Source: Sapria himalayana
Lineage: Eukaryota > Streptophyta > Magnoliopsida > Malpighiales > Rafflesiaceae
Direction of reading: 5' to 3'
DNA length: 64,000 nucleotides
NCBI GenBank assembly: GCA_029783825.1
Contig: JAREIK010001333.1
Coordinates: 1,285,090-1,349,089, forward strand
Part shown: one piece after another, positions 13,426 to 27,400 of the stretch
Position numbering within the stretch: the stretch's first letter is position 1
How the letters are laid out: each line of letters opens with the position of its first letter
Position numbers and translations under genes: made by a program
The notes under the pieces: generated by a model
What the model saw: the letters and a program-made list of their open reading frames with translations, nothing else
What the model was told of the DNA's origin: nothing
Databases searched by the model: none

Positions 13426-16400
13426 TTGTTTTGTAAAAGAATAAAAGGTTGTACCTAATGTAGAAATCTTTCACTTAACATGAGCTTTGAGTGATGTTAA
13501 TATCTTAGCATCTTTATCTCTGAAATTTAGAGAGAGTATATTTAATGAGTCTTAAACTTGACACATATTATTCTTAGATGAAGATATTTTTTATCATTCA
13601 AAGGTATGATCTCTAATACTTAGGAATATTTTTAAGTGATTAATTATCTTAATATTATTCTTTCTTAAATATTTTAAAATTTAGAATAATTATAAGTTCT
13701 GATGTGTTAACATTTGATATTATAAATTAATTTTAGTCATATTTTAGACCAAAGATTTTGCAATGCTGAAATAATTTTATGGATTAAGGTTGTTTACTAC
13801 TTTATAGATATTGCGTTCTCATAAAAATATATGTAGTTGATACCATCACAATAATTATTTTTTTGGGGTTATATTTCATTAGATAATTCTGTCGAGTCAT
13901 ATTTTAATTTTTTGTCTTATATTAGTTTTTTGATTAACTTGCTTACATGTGAGATAATTATATAGAAGACTAATTATCTCATAATAAATGGATTGTTTAT
14001 AATTTTTGTATTAAATATAATTAGTTATTTTATAGATTTTTTATTATATATATATATATCTCTTTGCATACTTAAGTATGAGAATAAATCTCAAGGCTTT
14101 AGTATTTCTTTCAGTAATAATTGATAACGAGAATTTCTTGCTAACTAATTTTTTAGATTTAGTCCAAGAATCAATTTGCACATAGAGGAGATTCACTATA
14201 AGATGCAATATCTTTCTTAAATGTAAATCTTATTTTTTGAAAAATTAATAGTTATATTTTGCTTTTGAGATCTGGTGTAGAGATAAAATTACGAGTAATA
14301 ATGATAATTAACTATGAAATATTATGAATTAGATACTATCATAAAATAATCATGCTATCACTTATTTTTTTATTATTCTTTATTATGATAATCAAATAAA
14401 ATAATTTATAGTATCTAATCTGATGTTTCACAGGCATATGAAATATATAAATTAGTTATTTATTTCTTACATAGAAGATCAAAGATGAGTTTATTGTTAT
14501 ATTATCTATTTTTACTGTAGACTAGGCGACATATATGTTTATGAATGCTACGAGGAGATTTCAACAAACTTTTCTTTTCTCCTAGTTTGATGTACTAAAT
14601 ATTTTGCGCATTAGCTTGTAGTAGGCATTTCAATAATTTGTTTTATTTTTTATTTTTATGTTTTATATGAACATACAATCTGTAGTTATCCATAACATTT
14701 TTTTTATTTTTAGATTATGGTTTTCATCGTATTATATTGAGAGTTATTATTATTATTGCATGAATGTTTCAATATTATATTTTATAATGATGATCTGTGT
14801 TGCACGGATACGGCTAGGGAGTGCTGTGTCCACGTGTCGGACACGTGGACACTGCGACACGGGTTGGACACGCGTCGGATACGTGTCCGACACACCACGT
14901 GGCGTGTCGGACACAAATCCGTATGCGATACGCCACGTGGCGTATCGGATACGCGTCGGAGACGTATCCGACGAGTTTTTTGGAAACACTCGTTTCCGAA
15001 AAACTCTAGACGCGTCGTTAGAGGGTTTCGGGAGGGGGGTTCGGGGAGGGGGGGTTTCGGGAGGGGGAGGGGGGGGGGGGAGAGGGTTTCGGGAGGGGGT
15101 TTTCGGAGTGACTTTCGGGATGGGGGTGGAGGGGGGTTTCGGGAGGGGGGAAAAAGGTTCTGGACGGGGGAGGGGGGAGGGGAGAGAGTGTGTTAGAGGT
15201 TTAATTTTTTTTTAAATTAATTTAAAAAACAGAATTTTAAATTATTTTAAAATACTGTATCTTATATTATTTTAAAATACTGTATTTTAAATTATTTAAA
15301 AATACTATATTTAAAATATATGTTAGAGAGAGTTAGAAGCTGTAATGGGAGGGGGCAGGGCCGCATGGGTTAGAGGGCTTAAATATATATTTTTTATATT
15401 TTAATTATTATTGTTTGTTTAATATATATACAAAATATAATAAACAAATAATTTATTTTAATTTAATTTAGGCCCTCTAAATTTCTATTTATCAAAATAT
15501 CTTAGCATTTTTTTATTTATCTAAATTTATGTTAATAGATAATATTTATATTTAATTTTTTTTTCATGCCGTGTCCTAGCCGTATCCGTATTCTAGTTTT
15601 TTGAAATTTGTCGTGTCCTCGTATCTTGCCGTGTCGTATCCCCGTGTCCGTATCCGTGTCCGTGCAACATAGATGATGATATTATATTTACTATTGTCAT
15701 GTTTTAATTATTATTATTATTTTTTTAATTTTTGATGTAAGATTCCGACATGTGGGTTGATCTAATTGCTTTTACAATTATATAAAGACATCTGATGTAT
15801 GAATCTTATCAGTGTGTTTCAAATTTATTATTCAATATTTATTTGCAATTTTATTTCAGAGCCAGCCTAGGGAGAATTCAACCTTATGTTTGTGGATAGA
15901 GGTGTGAGCTTGTTAGTTAGTAGTGTATACTATGTGTGCTTACAATAAGTGTGTGTTATGACAATATGAGTGGTGGTATTGAAGGTGCTCATTGTGGTGG
16001 CAAATGCATATGATGTTGAGTGATAGTAGGCATGAGAAATAGTAGGTTTAGGTGCACATGATGTTGTGTGGTAGCGTTTTGGGTAGAAATCTTAATTGCT
16101 TATAGTGGCTGCACACAGTGGCATTGCATTTTGAGCAGAAATTCTTATTTGGGTTTCATTAGAATTATAAAAAATAAAAAATATGGTTTGTAAAAAATTT
16201 TAATCGGGTATAATTTTTTTATTTTTTGAGGAATCATAATTTTGTGGTATATTATAGAGAGAAATTATCATAACAATCATGAATGAATGACAATAGTTTA
16301 ATATACTCATTGTATGAGAATGAGCCAAACTAAAGATATATTGGATATTATATTTAAAAGGAGATCTAGAGTTTGACATAGTATTAAGAGAGATTGGCCG

Positions 16401-19400
16401 ACTAGAAGAATTATTCAATGTCTCTTATAGAGTTCATTCATCATGATGCTTATATTTATTAGAAATGAATATTAATAACTATTTCAAAAGACATCAATAA
16501 ATCTTTCTATTTTTTAAGTATCAATAGTTATTTGGCTCATACTCATTCTAAATTCATGAATTATTAACATAAAATTTAATATTAGTATATTAGTATATTT
16601 AATGACAAATATTTGAAAGCCATTAAATATGATAATATCTAATTTTAGTCTTTGTTAATTTTGTCTTTTTTATTTTTAATTACCTTATTAGTTTATTTTT
16701 TGTAAGTTGTATATGTATGCAACTCAATTCTAATATTATTTTTATTGATTTTTATTTATATGATTGATGAAGATAGATGTATATTTTTCTCAGATGATAA
16801 AATCTTATTTTAGATATTTCAATATTTTGAACTCTTTATTTGTGCATTCTAAATTATATCATATATTTTTGATCAAATTTAAAATATTTTATTTTAATTT
16901 TAAAAATATTCTTATCCTCGAGATGAGAAATATTAATTATAAAATTTTATTGTAGCTTCCTATCTTGTGTGTGATTACTCAAATATTAATATATTGAATC
17001 TCATAAGAATTTTGATTTTAAATATATTTGGTCAAGAATAATATGAGGATGATTAATCATCTAGTAAGTATTTATGTTGCATGCATATATTGAAGGTCAT
17101 ATATTCGTGTGATGATAAATGTCTTCGTCCAAAGATGATAAGTTTTAAGTTCAAGACTTATCAGACATATCTTTTATGATTTTTGAAGGTAAGATTATTG
17201 AGATATAAACTTTTTTAGATCTCTTGCTAAAGCATGATACGTGTGGAATAGAGATGATCTTTTTTATCAGAGCTTCATATCTTATATGTTAATCTAGTTT
17301 AAGTAGGAATTCTTTCGATTTATTATACTCAAATGTATGAGACCTAATATAGATAACAAAAGAGAGGTTTATATATTTGAAAACTTTTGTTGATAATTGC
17401 TTAAAATATGCTTGAATATTTTTTTTTTTCAAGATAAATTATATGTTTTTATTTTTTAGATTTTTTATAAAATAATAAAAATTAATTTCATAATTCATAT
17501 GTAGTAGAATATATGTTAGATTTATTTAATATTTACGGTATTATCATGATATTATATACCATACTTCTAGTCTTGTCACACCCTAGACAAATGTGGTTAT
17601 TGAAAATAAGAATACATATTTGATTGATACAACCCAGATGTTTTTATTCGAAAGGATTGTTCCAATATATTTTGAGAGAAATATAATTTTAACATTATTC
17701 TATCTCTGTTATTTCTCAATATATATTCTTTTAGTTGATATATTCTAGAAAGATATTATTTAGTATGTCTTTTAAAATTTTTGAATGTAAGTGTTTTGTT
17801 TTTGATCAATTTCTAGGATTTGCTAAATGATATCTTAAATCTTGAAATATGTCTTCTTTTGATACTTTAGTACCTAAAGAGAATATAATTATATTTAACC
17901 AAAAATTGGTTTGATTATAGTGAGTATAAATATTATCTTTTTTTTATTATAATTTATTTATCAATGAGATCATGAAGAATATGAATCCAACTATTGTATC
18001 TGAATTCATTGTTCTTCTGCTTTGGTAGCCTTTTCTATATTACTAGTTAGTAGAGAGATTTATTTTTTTAATTATATTTATGCTTGTTGATATACAATAT
18101 GATATTATTTGCATGGTATTATTATATCTATTAATAAATTTAGATTTTTTTTAATTTTGGATAGTGCAATTTCTTAGGTAGAGAGATTTCCTTGAGGTCT
18201 AGATGATAACATAGTAGTTTATGATCATTAAAATAACTTTATATTAATTTGATAACTAGGATACTTTTTTCACTCAAGATTATAGATTTTATATTAGAAT
18301 AGAGGGATATACCTAGCCAACTCAAATTATATATGAGCCTATTGAGAAAACAAATGATTTGATAGTCAGTCCCTTTTAATCTTATCTTTCAATAATTCTT
18401 CGGAAGGGATAAAAAAGTTCTACTTTTGTTTTATTTTTTTTATTTTTTTTATTTGTTTTTGATGGTACTAGGATATTAATGTTTTTTATGAGGTATTATT
18501 TCATCTAAGATAGTGTTAGGATATGATGAAAGTGATGGTTATCCTTCATTCTAATGAAAATTGAGAACAAGTATCATGATATTTGGGAAGTTCTGTTGTT
18601 AATTGTAATTAAGTGTTTATTGTGAAGACAAGTCCGAATGAGAAGATATATAATATTAAAATGAGATTTATAGTGAGGAAATTTATCCAGATATTTAGTT
18701 TGCACAACCAAGATTCTTTTTCTACAATGGTAAAAAAAATTATCATATGAATTCTTATTTTTTTGTTGCATTCATAGTTGAAGGATATAAAAACTAGATA
18801 TGAAGAATATATTTTTTTATGGTTTCTTTGAAAAGTTATATATAGAGCATCTGCCTAAATTTTAACTTTTAAGTAGTACAGTCAGATATAATTTGTAGAT
18901 TATAGAAGATATTGTATAACCTGAAACAATCACAAAGAACTTTATGTGTGTTATTGAATTTTTTTTATAAAAAAATTTTGTTTGCATTATAATTTTGTTG
19001 ATTATTCATGTGAATGATATTTTGATTATAAGGGATGATGAATTGAAGATCATCCAACTCAAGAAATATTTATAGGTATAATTCTAGATGATGAATCTTG
19101 AAAGATTCAAATACTTTTTAAATATATATGCGACTTATTTAATGAGAGGTATTATTTTTTCACATAAGAGATATATATATTTGATATTCTTATAGAGATT
19201 GGTTTTTTGAGTTGTGTTATATTTATTATTCTTATTAATCAAATTGTTAACTTTAATTTTGGTATGACTTATTTAATTGATTGTACTACTTATAAGAAAA
19301 TCATATAAAAGATTATGTATGTGACTATGATTAGATTAAATATAACAAATGTGATTTGTATAATTAGATATTTCTTAGAGGTAGGTTTAACTTGACGTAG

Positions 19401-21420
19401 CTCTTATGTTTATTGATATAAGAAAATCTAATACTTAGGATCTCCTTTAGGGATAATAAACACATAGTTAACTTGACATTAAAAATTTGCTTTGAAAAAT
19501 AACATGCACCAAGAGGTTTGTCATATGGTTTTTCATTTTTCTTGAAGGCAATATCGTATTCTAGATAATAAGAGATAAATATTTATTTTGAGATATAATA
19601 TTTAAGTAGATTTTAGGGCTATGTTGATAGTTATCTTTGATATTATTTGGATGTGAGAATTGCTCGAGGAAATCATGTATCAATTTTTATCCTTCGATAT
19701 CATTTACTCTTACAGTTAGATAATGAGACATATAAGATTTAATATGATAAAATTATTACTATAATATATATTCAAAAATCAGAGTAATCATCGAACATTT
19801 TCACTTAAGTATTAAAAATGTCTCAATTTATTTTTCTTTCTTTCAAGTTTGATGATATGTACCTGTACCCATCAACTTGACGAGGGGTGTTGTAGTTTTT
19901 TTTATAATTTTATTTTTTGTACTTGTAATGTGAGCACCCTATATGAGAGCTGACATAATTACTTTCATTACATTTTTTAGTTTTAATTAGTGATTTTTGA
20001 CTTTTGTTCATTATATTATCATATTTGATATACTAATTTTATTAGGGTTATTTGTATTTATTTTTAAATTTTAATTTATTATAATTACAAACCAAAAGTT
20101 AATGTATATCATTTAGTAGGTATTTATTATTTTTATGACATCTTTTATAGTATCATTTTTTCTCAATTTACCATGAATGAGTTCTATTGGTAAATATTTT
20201 TTCTATAAAAAGAGATCAAGTCGATAGTTTTTTACATGATAATAAATTTTTGATGATCATGAATGTTATATGAATACTTGATGATTATGAATATTTCATC
20301 AATTCTTTTTGATTAATTTTGTTTTGTGATCATGAATGTTTTATGATTTCTTTTTGATTAATTTTATTTTATGATCATGAATATTTTATATTTATTTGAT
20401 TAAATTTATTTTATGATCATGAATATTTTATGATTATTTGATTAATTTGGTTTTATTATTATGAATGTTTGATGACCTATAAGATGTGATATATGTTCAT
20501 GATCATAAATATAAAATAAATCAAAATAAATCAAAAAGGAATCTTAAAATGAAAAAAAAAAGATGAAAAGAATCAGAAAATATCTAGGAGGTATACCTAC
20601 AATGAATAAAATTAAAATAAAATGTATTACATGACTTGATATGTCAAAATAAGTGCATATATAATAATTCTAATATATACTATTTGATAAAGAAATGTTA
20701 AAAAATTGTTAAAAAAAATATGTCAGTAGATAATAAAAAAATATATTGTAAAAAAATTATATGAAGTGAATAAGAAAAAAATTGCATGAATTAAATTTGT
20801 ATGACAATTCATTAGATGATTACATAACTTAGAAAGGTAAAATTTTTATAGTCAATCTCAATATTCGATGGGTTGAATTTGTAGGTATCATAACTATTAT
20901 ACTTGAAATCTTTCATTATTTGATGATTATATAATATTATTTCTCATATTCACAATGTGATCAATAAATCAAGGTGAGGATTCTGAAGTTTCATATGGAA
21001 TTTTTTTTTGATTGCAAGATGCATTAATTAGAAAAAAAAAGAGTCATAACCTTTGATCAATACAAAAATGCACTTAAGATTACTGTGACCAACAAAAATT
21101 CACTATGTGACAGTCTTTTATCATGTGGATCCGTTACTTGAGCAAAAAAAAATGGAGAAAAGGTTAAACTTTTATTTTATTGGCTTTACTTGTCATTATC
21201 TTCAATGATATCATAATAAAGAAAACCTCTTATTTTGTATCAAATATATAAATAATATAAAAATAATATATATGTATAAAGGTTGTACCTAATACACAAG
21301 ACTCTCACTTTAGCGCTGGATCTGTTGGAGATTAATAACTTGACTATTTCACTTGCGAAAGTCGGAGATGTTATATCTGATAAGTCTAAACTTAAGATCT
21401 ATCATTTTTGAACGAATGTA

Positions 21421-21451
<31 letters not shown>

Positions 21452-24400
21452 ATAGATGTAATCTCATCAATTTCAATTATATTAGTTTATAGTTAATTTT
21501 ACTATAGGCAATTAATTTTTAATTGGATGCAATGAATATTTAATATGCAAAATTTTGGAGCTGAAATTTATTAGATATATGCCAATAAGTGGATATGATT
21601 AATATATATTATGTATTTGAAAATTGATTTTTTAATAAATGCACAAGGCTTGGTAAGCATGCGTATTGTTGGGCAATTGTGCTTCCACCGTAGTGATATT
21701 AAGATACAGAAATAACAAAAATAATAGAAAATAAGTAATATATATATCCAATCCTGCAATCAACTACGACAGAATCAAAAAACGAGAAATAAATACCGAA
21801 AATAACATGGTTAGCTAGTCACTCAGTACAACTCGCTACATCCACCAGAAAATACTTATGCATTACAGATTAAATAAACCAAAACAGTCTTACAGTATGC
21901 AACGCACAGAGCAGTCGCGATAAATCACAGAGAGAGAGAGAGAGAGAAGGCGATGAACAGTTCTCAGGTCCAAAAACAGCAATCCGAAAATAAAAATACG
22001 AAACATTTTATTATAAAATTCTATCGGTTCATTTAACTGGTACGGGTCTGATCCTGAGACAGGTCAGGCCATGCTCCAAAAATTTCAGCCCGCTGACCGA
22101 ATAGAGAGACATCCGTTATTGTGTTACTGCTATATCTCCGGCCTCTTAATATTTCATTTCCTGCACTTACATGAAAATATTAAAATAGAAACAAAAATAT
22201 TTGGTTATACAGACAAATTATCAAAAAACAAATTACATATACAGCACGTATATCACAAACTCACCTCATGACATGCATAACTTCATGTACAAGGACATAT
22301 GAGGATACATCTCGTAGAAGTAGTGTTATGAATCATTGGAAAGATCACACTTTGTTTCTTGGAAAGTCTATAATGTGATCTTACGTTGCAGTGCAACTGG
22401 AAGTCTTGACATCTCATCTTCTTACATCTCATAAGTTGCCTTTACAAGCTATAAATGTGTTAACTGTTGGTCAGGGTTGCTGATCGTTGATGTTTCTTGT
22501 CATGTTTTCTCTAGATTTCAATATTGAAGATAATGGTCTGAAAGGAAGTGGGCTTCATGGGAAAGGGTTTGCTTATTGCTGGTCTGGTGCTCGTGCAAAT
22601 GTAGGAATAACAGGAGGGAAATACTGTTTCAGCTGTAAAATTATTTCAAGTCAGCCAGTTGATATGGAAGATACTCCTGAAAATCAGCAGCATCTGTGCC
22701 GCCTTGGTATTTCTAGGGGTGATGATCCAGTGGGAAACCTGGGGGAGACTAAGAACAGCTTTGGGTTTGGCGGAACAGGAAAGTTTTCTAATTCTGCGAA
22801 TTTTTTACCTTATGGCGAAACTTTTGGTGTTGGTGACACAATTCTGTGCGCCGTGAATCTGGAAAATAAATCTGCTGCAACAATTGGTTTTTCCAAGAAT
22901 GGTAAATGGTTGGGCGTGGCAAAGAATTTTGACGCTGGCTTGAAGGGCCTTGCAGTGGGTAATCCTTCAAGGAAAGAACTTAAATGGGAGTTCGCTATCT
23001 TTCCTCATGTACTATTGAAAAATGTTGTGGTTGAGTTGCAGTTTGATGTTGAAGATGGACTTGTTCTCATGGATGGCTACAAGTCTTGGACTTCAGCTCT
23101 TGGAGATGGAAATGCCATAATTGGGCCTGCTTTCCTCGACACGAGTGGCGAAGTAATGATGATGGTAGGGCTGCCTGCTGCAGGGAAGACTACGTGGGCA
23201 GAAAAGTGGGTCAAATCACATCCAGCGAAGCGCTACATTTTGCTCGGAACTAATCTGGTTCTCGATCAAATGAAGGTTTTCATTTTTTTTTCTCTTTTTA
23301 TCTCTGACAACTAAACTGTGCGCTTACACAGATACTAACATACCGAATCTCATATGAATTTCATAGTTAAAAGCCTCTAAATGAGAATGATACTGGGATA
23401 GTTGATCACTTGGGAATTTCTTATGTTCCATGCATGTATTAGAGATCATGTCTTTTTTTGCGATAGCAAATGCTTTCGTCTCAAGAGTGGTAGTCTCTCT
23501 GATTTCCATAGATAAAGTTGTCGCGATATTAATCTTTCATTATTTACTTGCTAATAGTGAGCCTTGTGTATTGGGTATGACCTTCATCTTTATGAACTTG
23601 AACCTGGATTAACAAGTGTTCTTCTGCTCAGTTTATATGAGAATCGATGTAGTTTAAGAAAGTTCTGTTCTTTTTTTTTAATTAGCATCCCAATTCACCA
23701 CTTTTTAGTTGCCTTTATTATGATTTATATCATAAATGGCAATACTATTTGCATGCCCTATTTTACAGTTCTTTTGCAGTTTTAGACTTTTAGTCTGTGC
23801 ATAATTTCTGTGACAGGTACCTGGGCTATTGCGCAAGCAGAACTATGGGGAACGCTTTGATCGTCTGATGAGTCGGGCAAATCCAGTCTTTGATATACTG
23901 CTGTCCAAAGCATCCCAGACTTCCCGAAATTACATCATCGATCAAACAAACGTCTTCAAGAGTGCTCGCAAACGAAAATTGAGGCCATTTTCCAAGTTCA
24001 GGAAGGTTGTTGTGCAATGCCATTTTTTATATTGGACTGCCTTCTGTTGATTTGAGTATTGATTTAATTTTGATTTGTCCTACATCGTATAGGTAGCTGT
24101 TGTGGTATTTCCAAAGCCAGATGACCTCAAGTTGCGTGCTGATGAACGATTTAAAGAGATGGGAAAGGAAGTTCCAGCTGATGCTGTGAATAACATGCTA
24201 GGTATCTTTCTTATTTAGTTGTTGTGACATGGTATCAAAGAAGGTTATTTGATAGTGGCATTGCCATCATAGTCGCCGTTGCTTGTGTCATCCATATTTT
24301 TTGATTGGTTTCTCATTAATGATATCATACTCTTTACTAAGCTCAAGTTTTTCCCATTGCATGTCTTTTATTAGTCCCAAATAGTTGGGGTGGTGGTTTA

Positions 24401-27400
24401 CAAGGAAGCACGGGCACGGTTCCCTACAGCTGTGTCCGCGTGTCCGACACCTGGACACATGGACACGACACGGACACGGCACGGATATGTGTCCGATACG
24501 CCACGTGGCGTATCGGATGGTTGCGTTGGCAGATGGCAGCCGTATCCATGCCTATAGTGCCCGACGTCCGACGACGTCGGGTAGCCAAAGTTGCCACATG
24601 GGCGACGTTGGCCACTGGCAGGGGGCGGGCGCGATTTGAGGGAGAGACAGGAGCGGGCACGATTTGAGGGGAGAGGAAGGGGCGGCGCGAATTGAGGGGA
24701 GAGGCAGGGGCGGTGCGAATTGAGGGGAGAGGCAGGGGCGACGCGAATTGAGGGGAGAGGCAGAGGTGGGCGTATTTGTGTGGGGATGTGCATAAAATAA
24801 AATATTTTTATAAAATTAAATAAAATATTTTAATAAAATAAAATAAAATATTTTTATTTTATAAATTAAACAATATATATTTATTTTATATAATAAAATA
24901 ATTTAATTTAATTTAATTTAATGAATTTTATAAAATACCTAATATTTATAATTAATAATTTTTATTTTTATTTTTTTTATCATGCCGTATCCTAGTCGTA
25001 TTTGTATCCTAGTCTTTTAGAAAATCCTGTATTCCTCGTATCCTGCCGTATCGTATCCCCGTGTCCGTGTTTTTGTCCGTGCTTCTTAGGTGATTTATTG
25101 ATGATGATGATGATCTTATTAATGATGCATCTACATACATTTTTTCCAAAAATAATATGAAGTTTTGAAGTATTTTTGCATCATTCAATAGTATGTACCC
25201 AAAAATCTTAAATGGGGTTTTCCAGCGCTCTTGCTTATCCTTCTAATTTTGATCTTGTGGAGATATGGTAGATGTCATCCATGCACATTTACTAGAATAC
25301 CTTATTTTGACACGTGTAAAATGAGTTTGTTGATTTGATTCGATTTAGCTTGTTTCTTTTTTAAATTGTTTGATTCTAGTGTATTGGCAAGAGACTTCAA
25401 ATATCATAGTCTAGTTTAAACATTATTAGTTTAGTTTGATGCTAAAGATTTTTACTCCCTGTCATAGAATGTTTATGATATGTAAGAGTGAATAATCAAT
25501 AGAAGTTTATATAGTAATATTTAGATTTTAAATTTTGTTGTAACTTCAATTATTATTTTTTTATATTTATGAATGCAATTCAAAATTGTTTTTCTATGCT
25601 ATTTTTGGTGTAAACTTTTGTATTCATGAGGATTTTTCTTTTGTTCATGAATGTATGTAGATTGTGGAGTTCAAACATGGACATAAAGATTAAAAATTAG
25701 ATTGGCACCAAAATAGAGATCATATTTAAGCTAAATGAACATTAGCTTTACTTTATAGTAAATATAGGATATAGAATTCTAATTTTGTGGTAGATATCAC
25801 AGCAAATAACGTGGTTCGCTAGTCGCTCAGTACGACTAGCTACCTCCACTAGAAAACGCTTATGCGTTACAGATTAAAACCAAGAAATGTATGTCTTACA
25901 GTATGCAGCACGGCAGTCGCGAAAAATCGCGCATAGAGAGAGGAGAAGAGACGATGAATAGTTCAACCGGGTCAAAAAACAGCCACCCGAAAAATAAATA
26001 CAAATGTTTTTATACAGAAAATAAACAGCCGGTTCATTTAACCGAAGCGGTTCGGATCATGGACCGGGCCATGCTCTGCTCCAAAAATTTCGGCCCGCTG
26101 ACCGGTCAGCGGGACCTCCGTTATTGTGCTACTGCTGCATCCCCGAGCTTTTAATATTTCATTTCCTGCACTTACATAAAAATATTAAAAACAGATTATT
26201 AAGTTAAAACAAATTACATATACATCAATAGATTTTATTAAGAAGATTGCTATATCTTATTGAAAATGTGCATTGAATATTTTTTAGGGTTTGATATTTG
26301 TATTTAATCTTGCTCTAGTAAAATATCTTTATATTTAAGTGGAAAGTACTCTCTTTGGTAGTAGACTTATGACATGTGATAATTGATTATAGTAAATATA
26401 TTAGAATTATAAGAAGTTTGACTAGATAATTATAAGACTTAATATTGCATATGTTAATGTAATTACTTAGTGTTTTCACACTCTTATAGGCAAATTCAAA
26501 CAAGTGTAATTTCACTCATACTAAAGTGGATGAATTAAGTGCCAATGGTCAAATTTTTTTTTGGTGATGGATATTATCAATTTTTTATTTTTTTTTGAGT
26601 TGGGCTTAACTTGGTTAATTTATAAAATAAATATTTTTTATATCTTTTAACAATGTATTCGTGTATTATAGAAAAATAAACCTTATTTTAATTTGACGTG
26701 TTTAATAGGTCTTGCCTCGCCGACACAACAATAAGGAAGAGATGCTCGGGGTGGCTTGATGGTCTGATTGGGGAACCAAGCCATGTCGAGTTGTGTTGGG
26801 TTTGTGTTGGGTTTGAGTCAAAATGTGGCATGATCAGGTTGGGTTCAAAAACGTGCGTAGCCTGGCCTACGGATTAGCCTAGGTTAACTGTCGATGCCAA
26901 GGCCTTGCTCATTGGCAGAAGCTACTATACTAGGCCTAGCTAGTTACTAGTGGCCTTGCCATCTTACCCTAGGCTAGGGGTATGGTCCTCGGCATTATAT
27001 TGAGTTGGATGCTCAAATTTGATAATTTTTTAATTAAATTATTTTTAAAATTTAATTTTCTAAATGAATGTATATGGATATCATTGTAAAATTTAAATCT
27101 AAATACCCAAAAAAATACAATAATAAATTGTAAAATAAAATATATGCTAGTGCAATGCCAACAATATAAACTGATAAACATAACATAATATTATAATGTA
27201 TGATTTAAGTCATTATGGTCATTATTATCAAATTCGTATGATTTATTATTTAGTTTATGATTCGATTCGTGATTCATGGTATAAATGATCTGACTCTTTA
27301 AAAGAATCAAAATTATGTATGAATCAAATATTAAATCATTGAATCGTGAATTAATATAATATTTATTCTCAAGGGATCAAGATACTCAAAAAGTCATAAT

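Larger units (their letters stand above)
3023..22514 (+). other. intron 1 of the hnRNP U-like gene (19.5 kb)
   Basis: Contains at least two hAT transposase relics, two family-2 and one family-1 hAT miniatures, a Copia relic, a (TA)n tract, a perfect 29-bp hairpin and an LTR-like piece, all listed separately. The stretches at 3023-4900 and 13650-14786 show only AT-rich DNA with no gene I can support. Retention of long TE-filled introns is common in large plant genomes. Confidence 0.8.
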
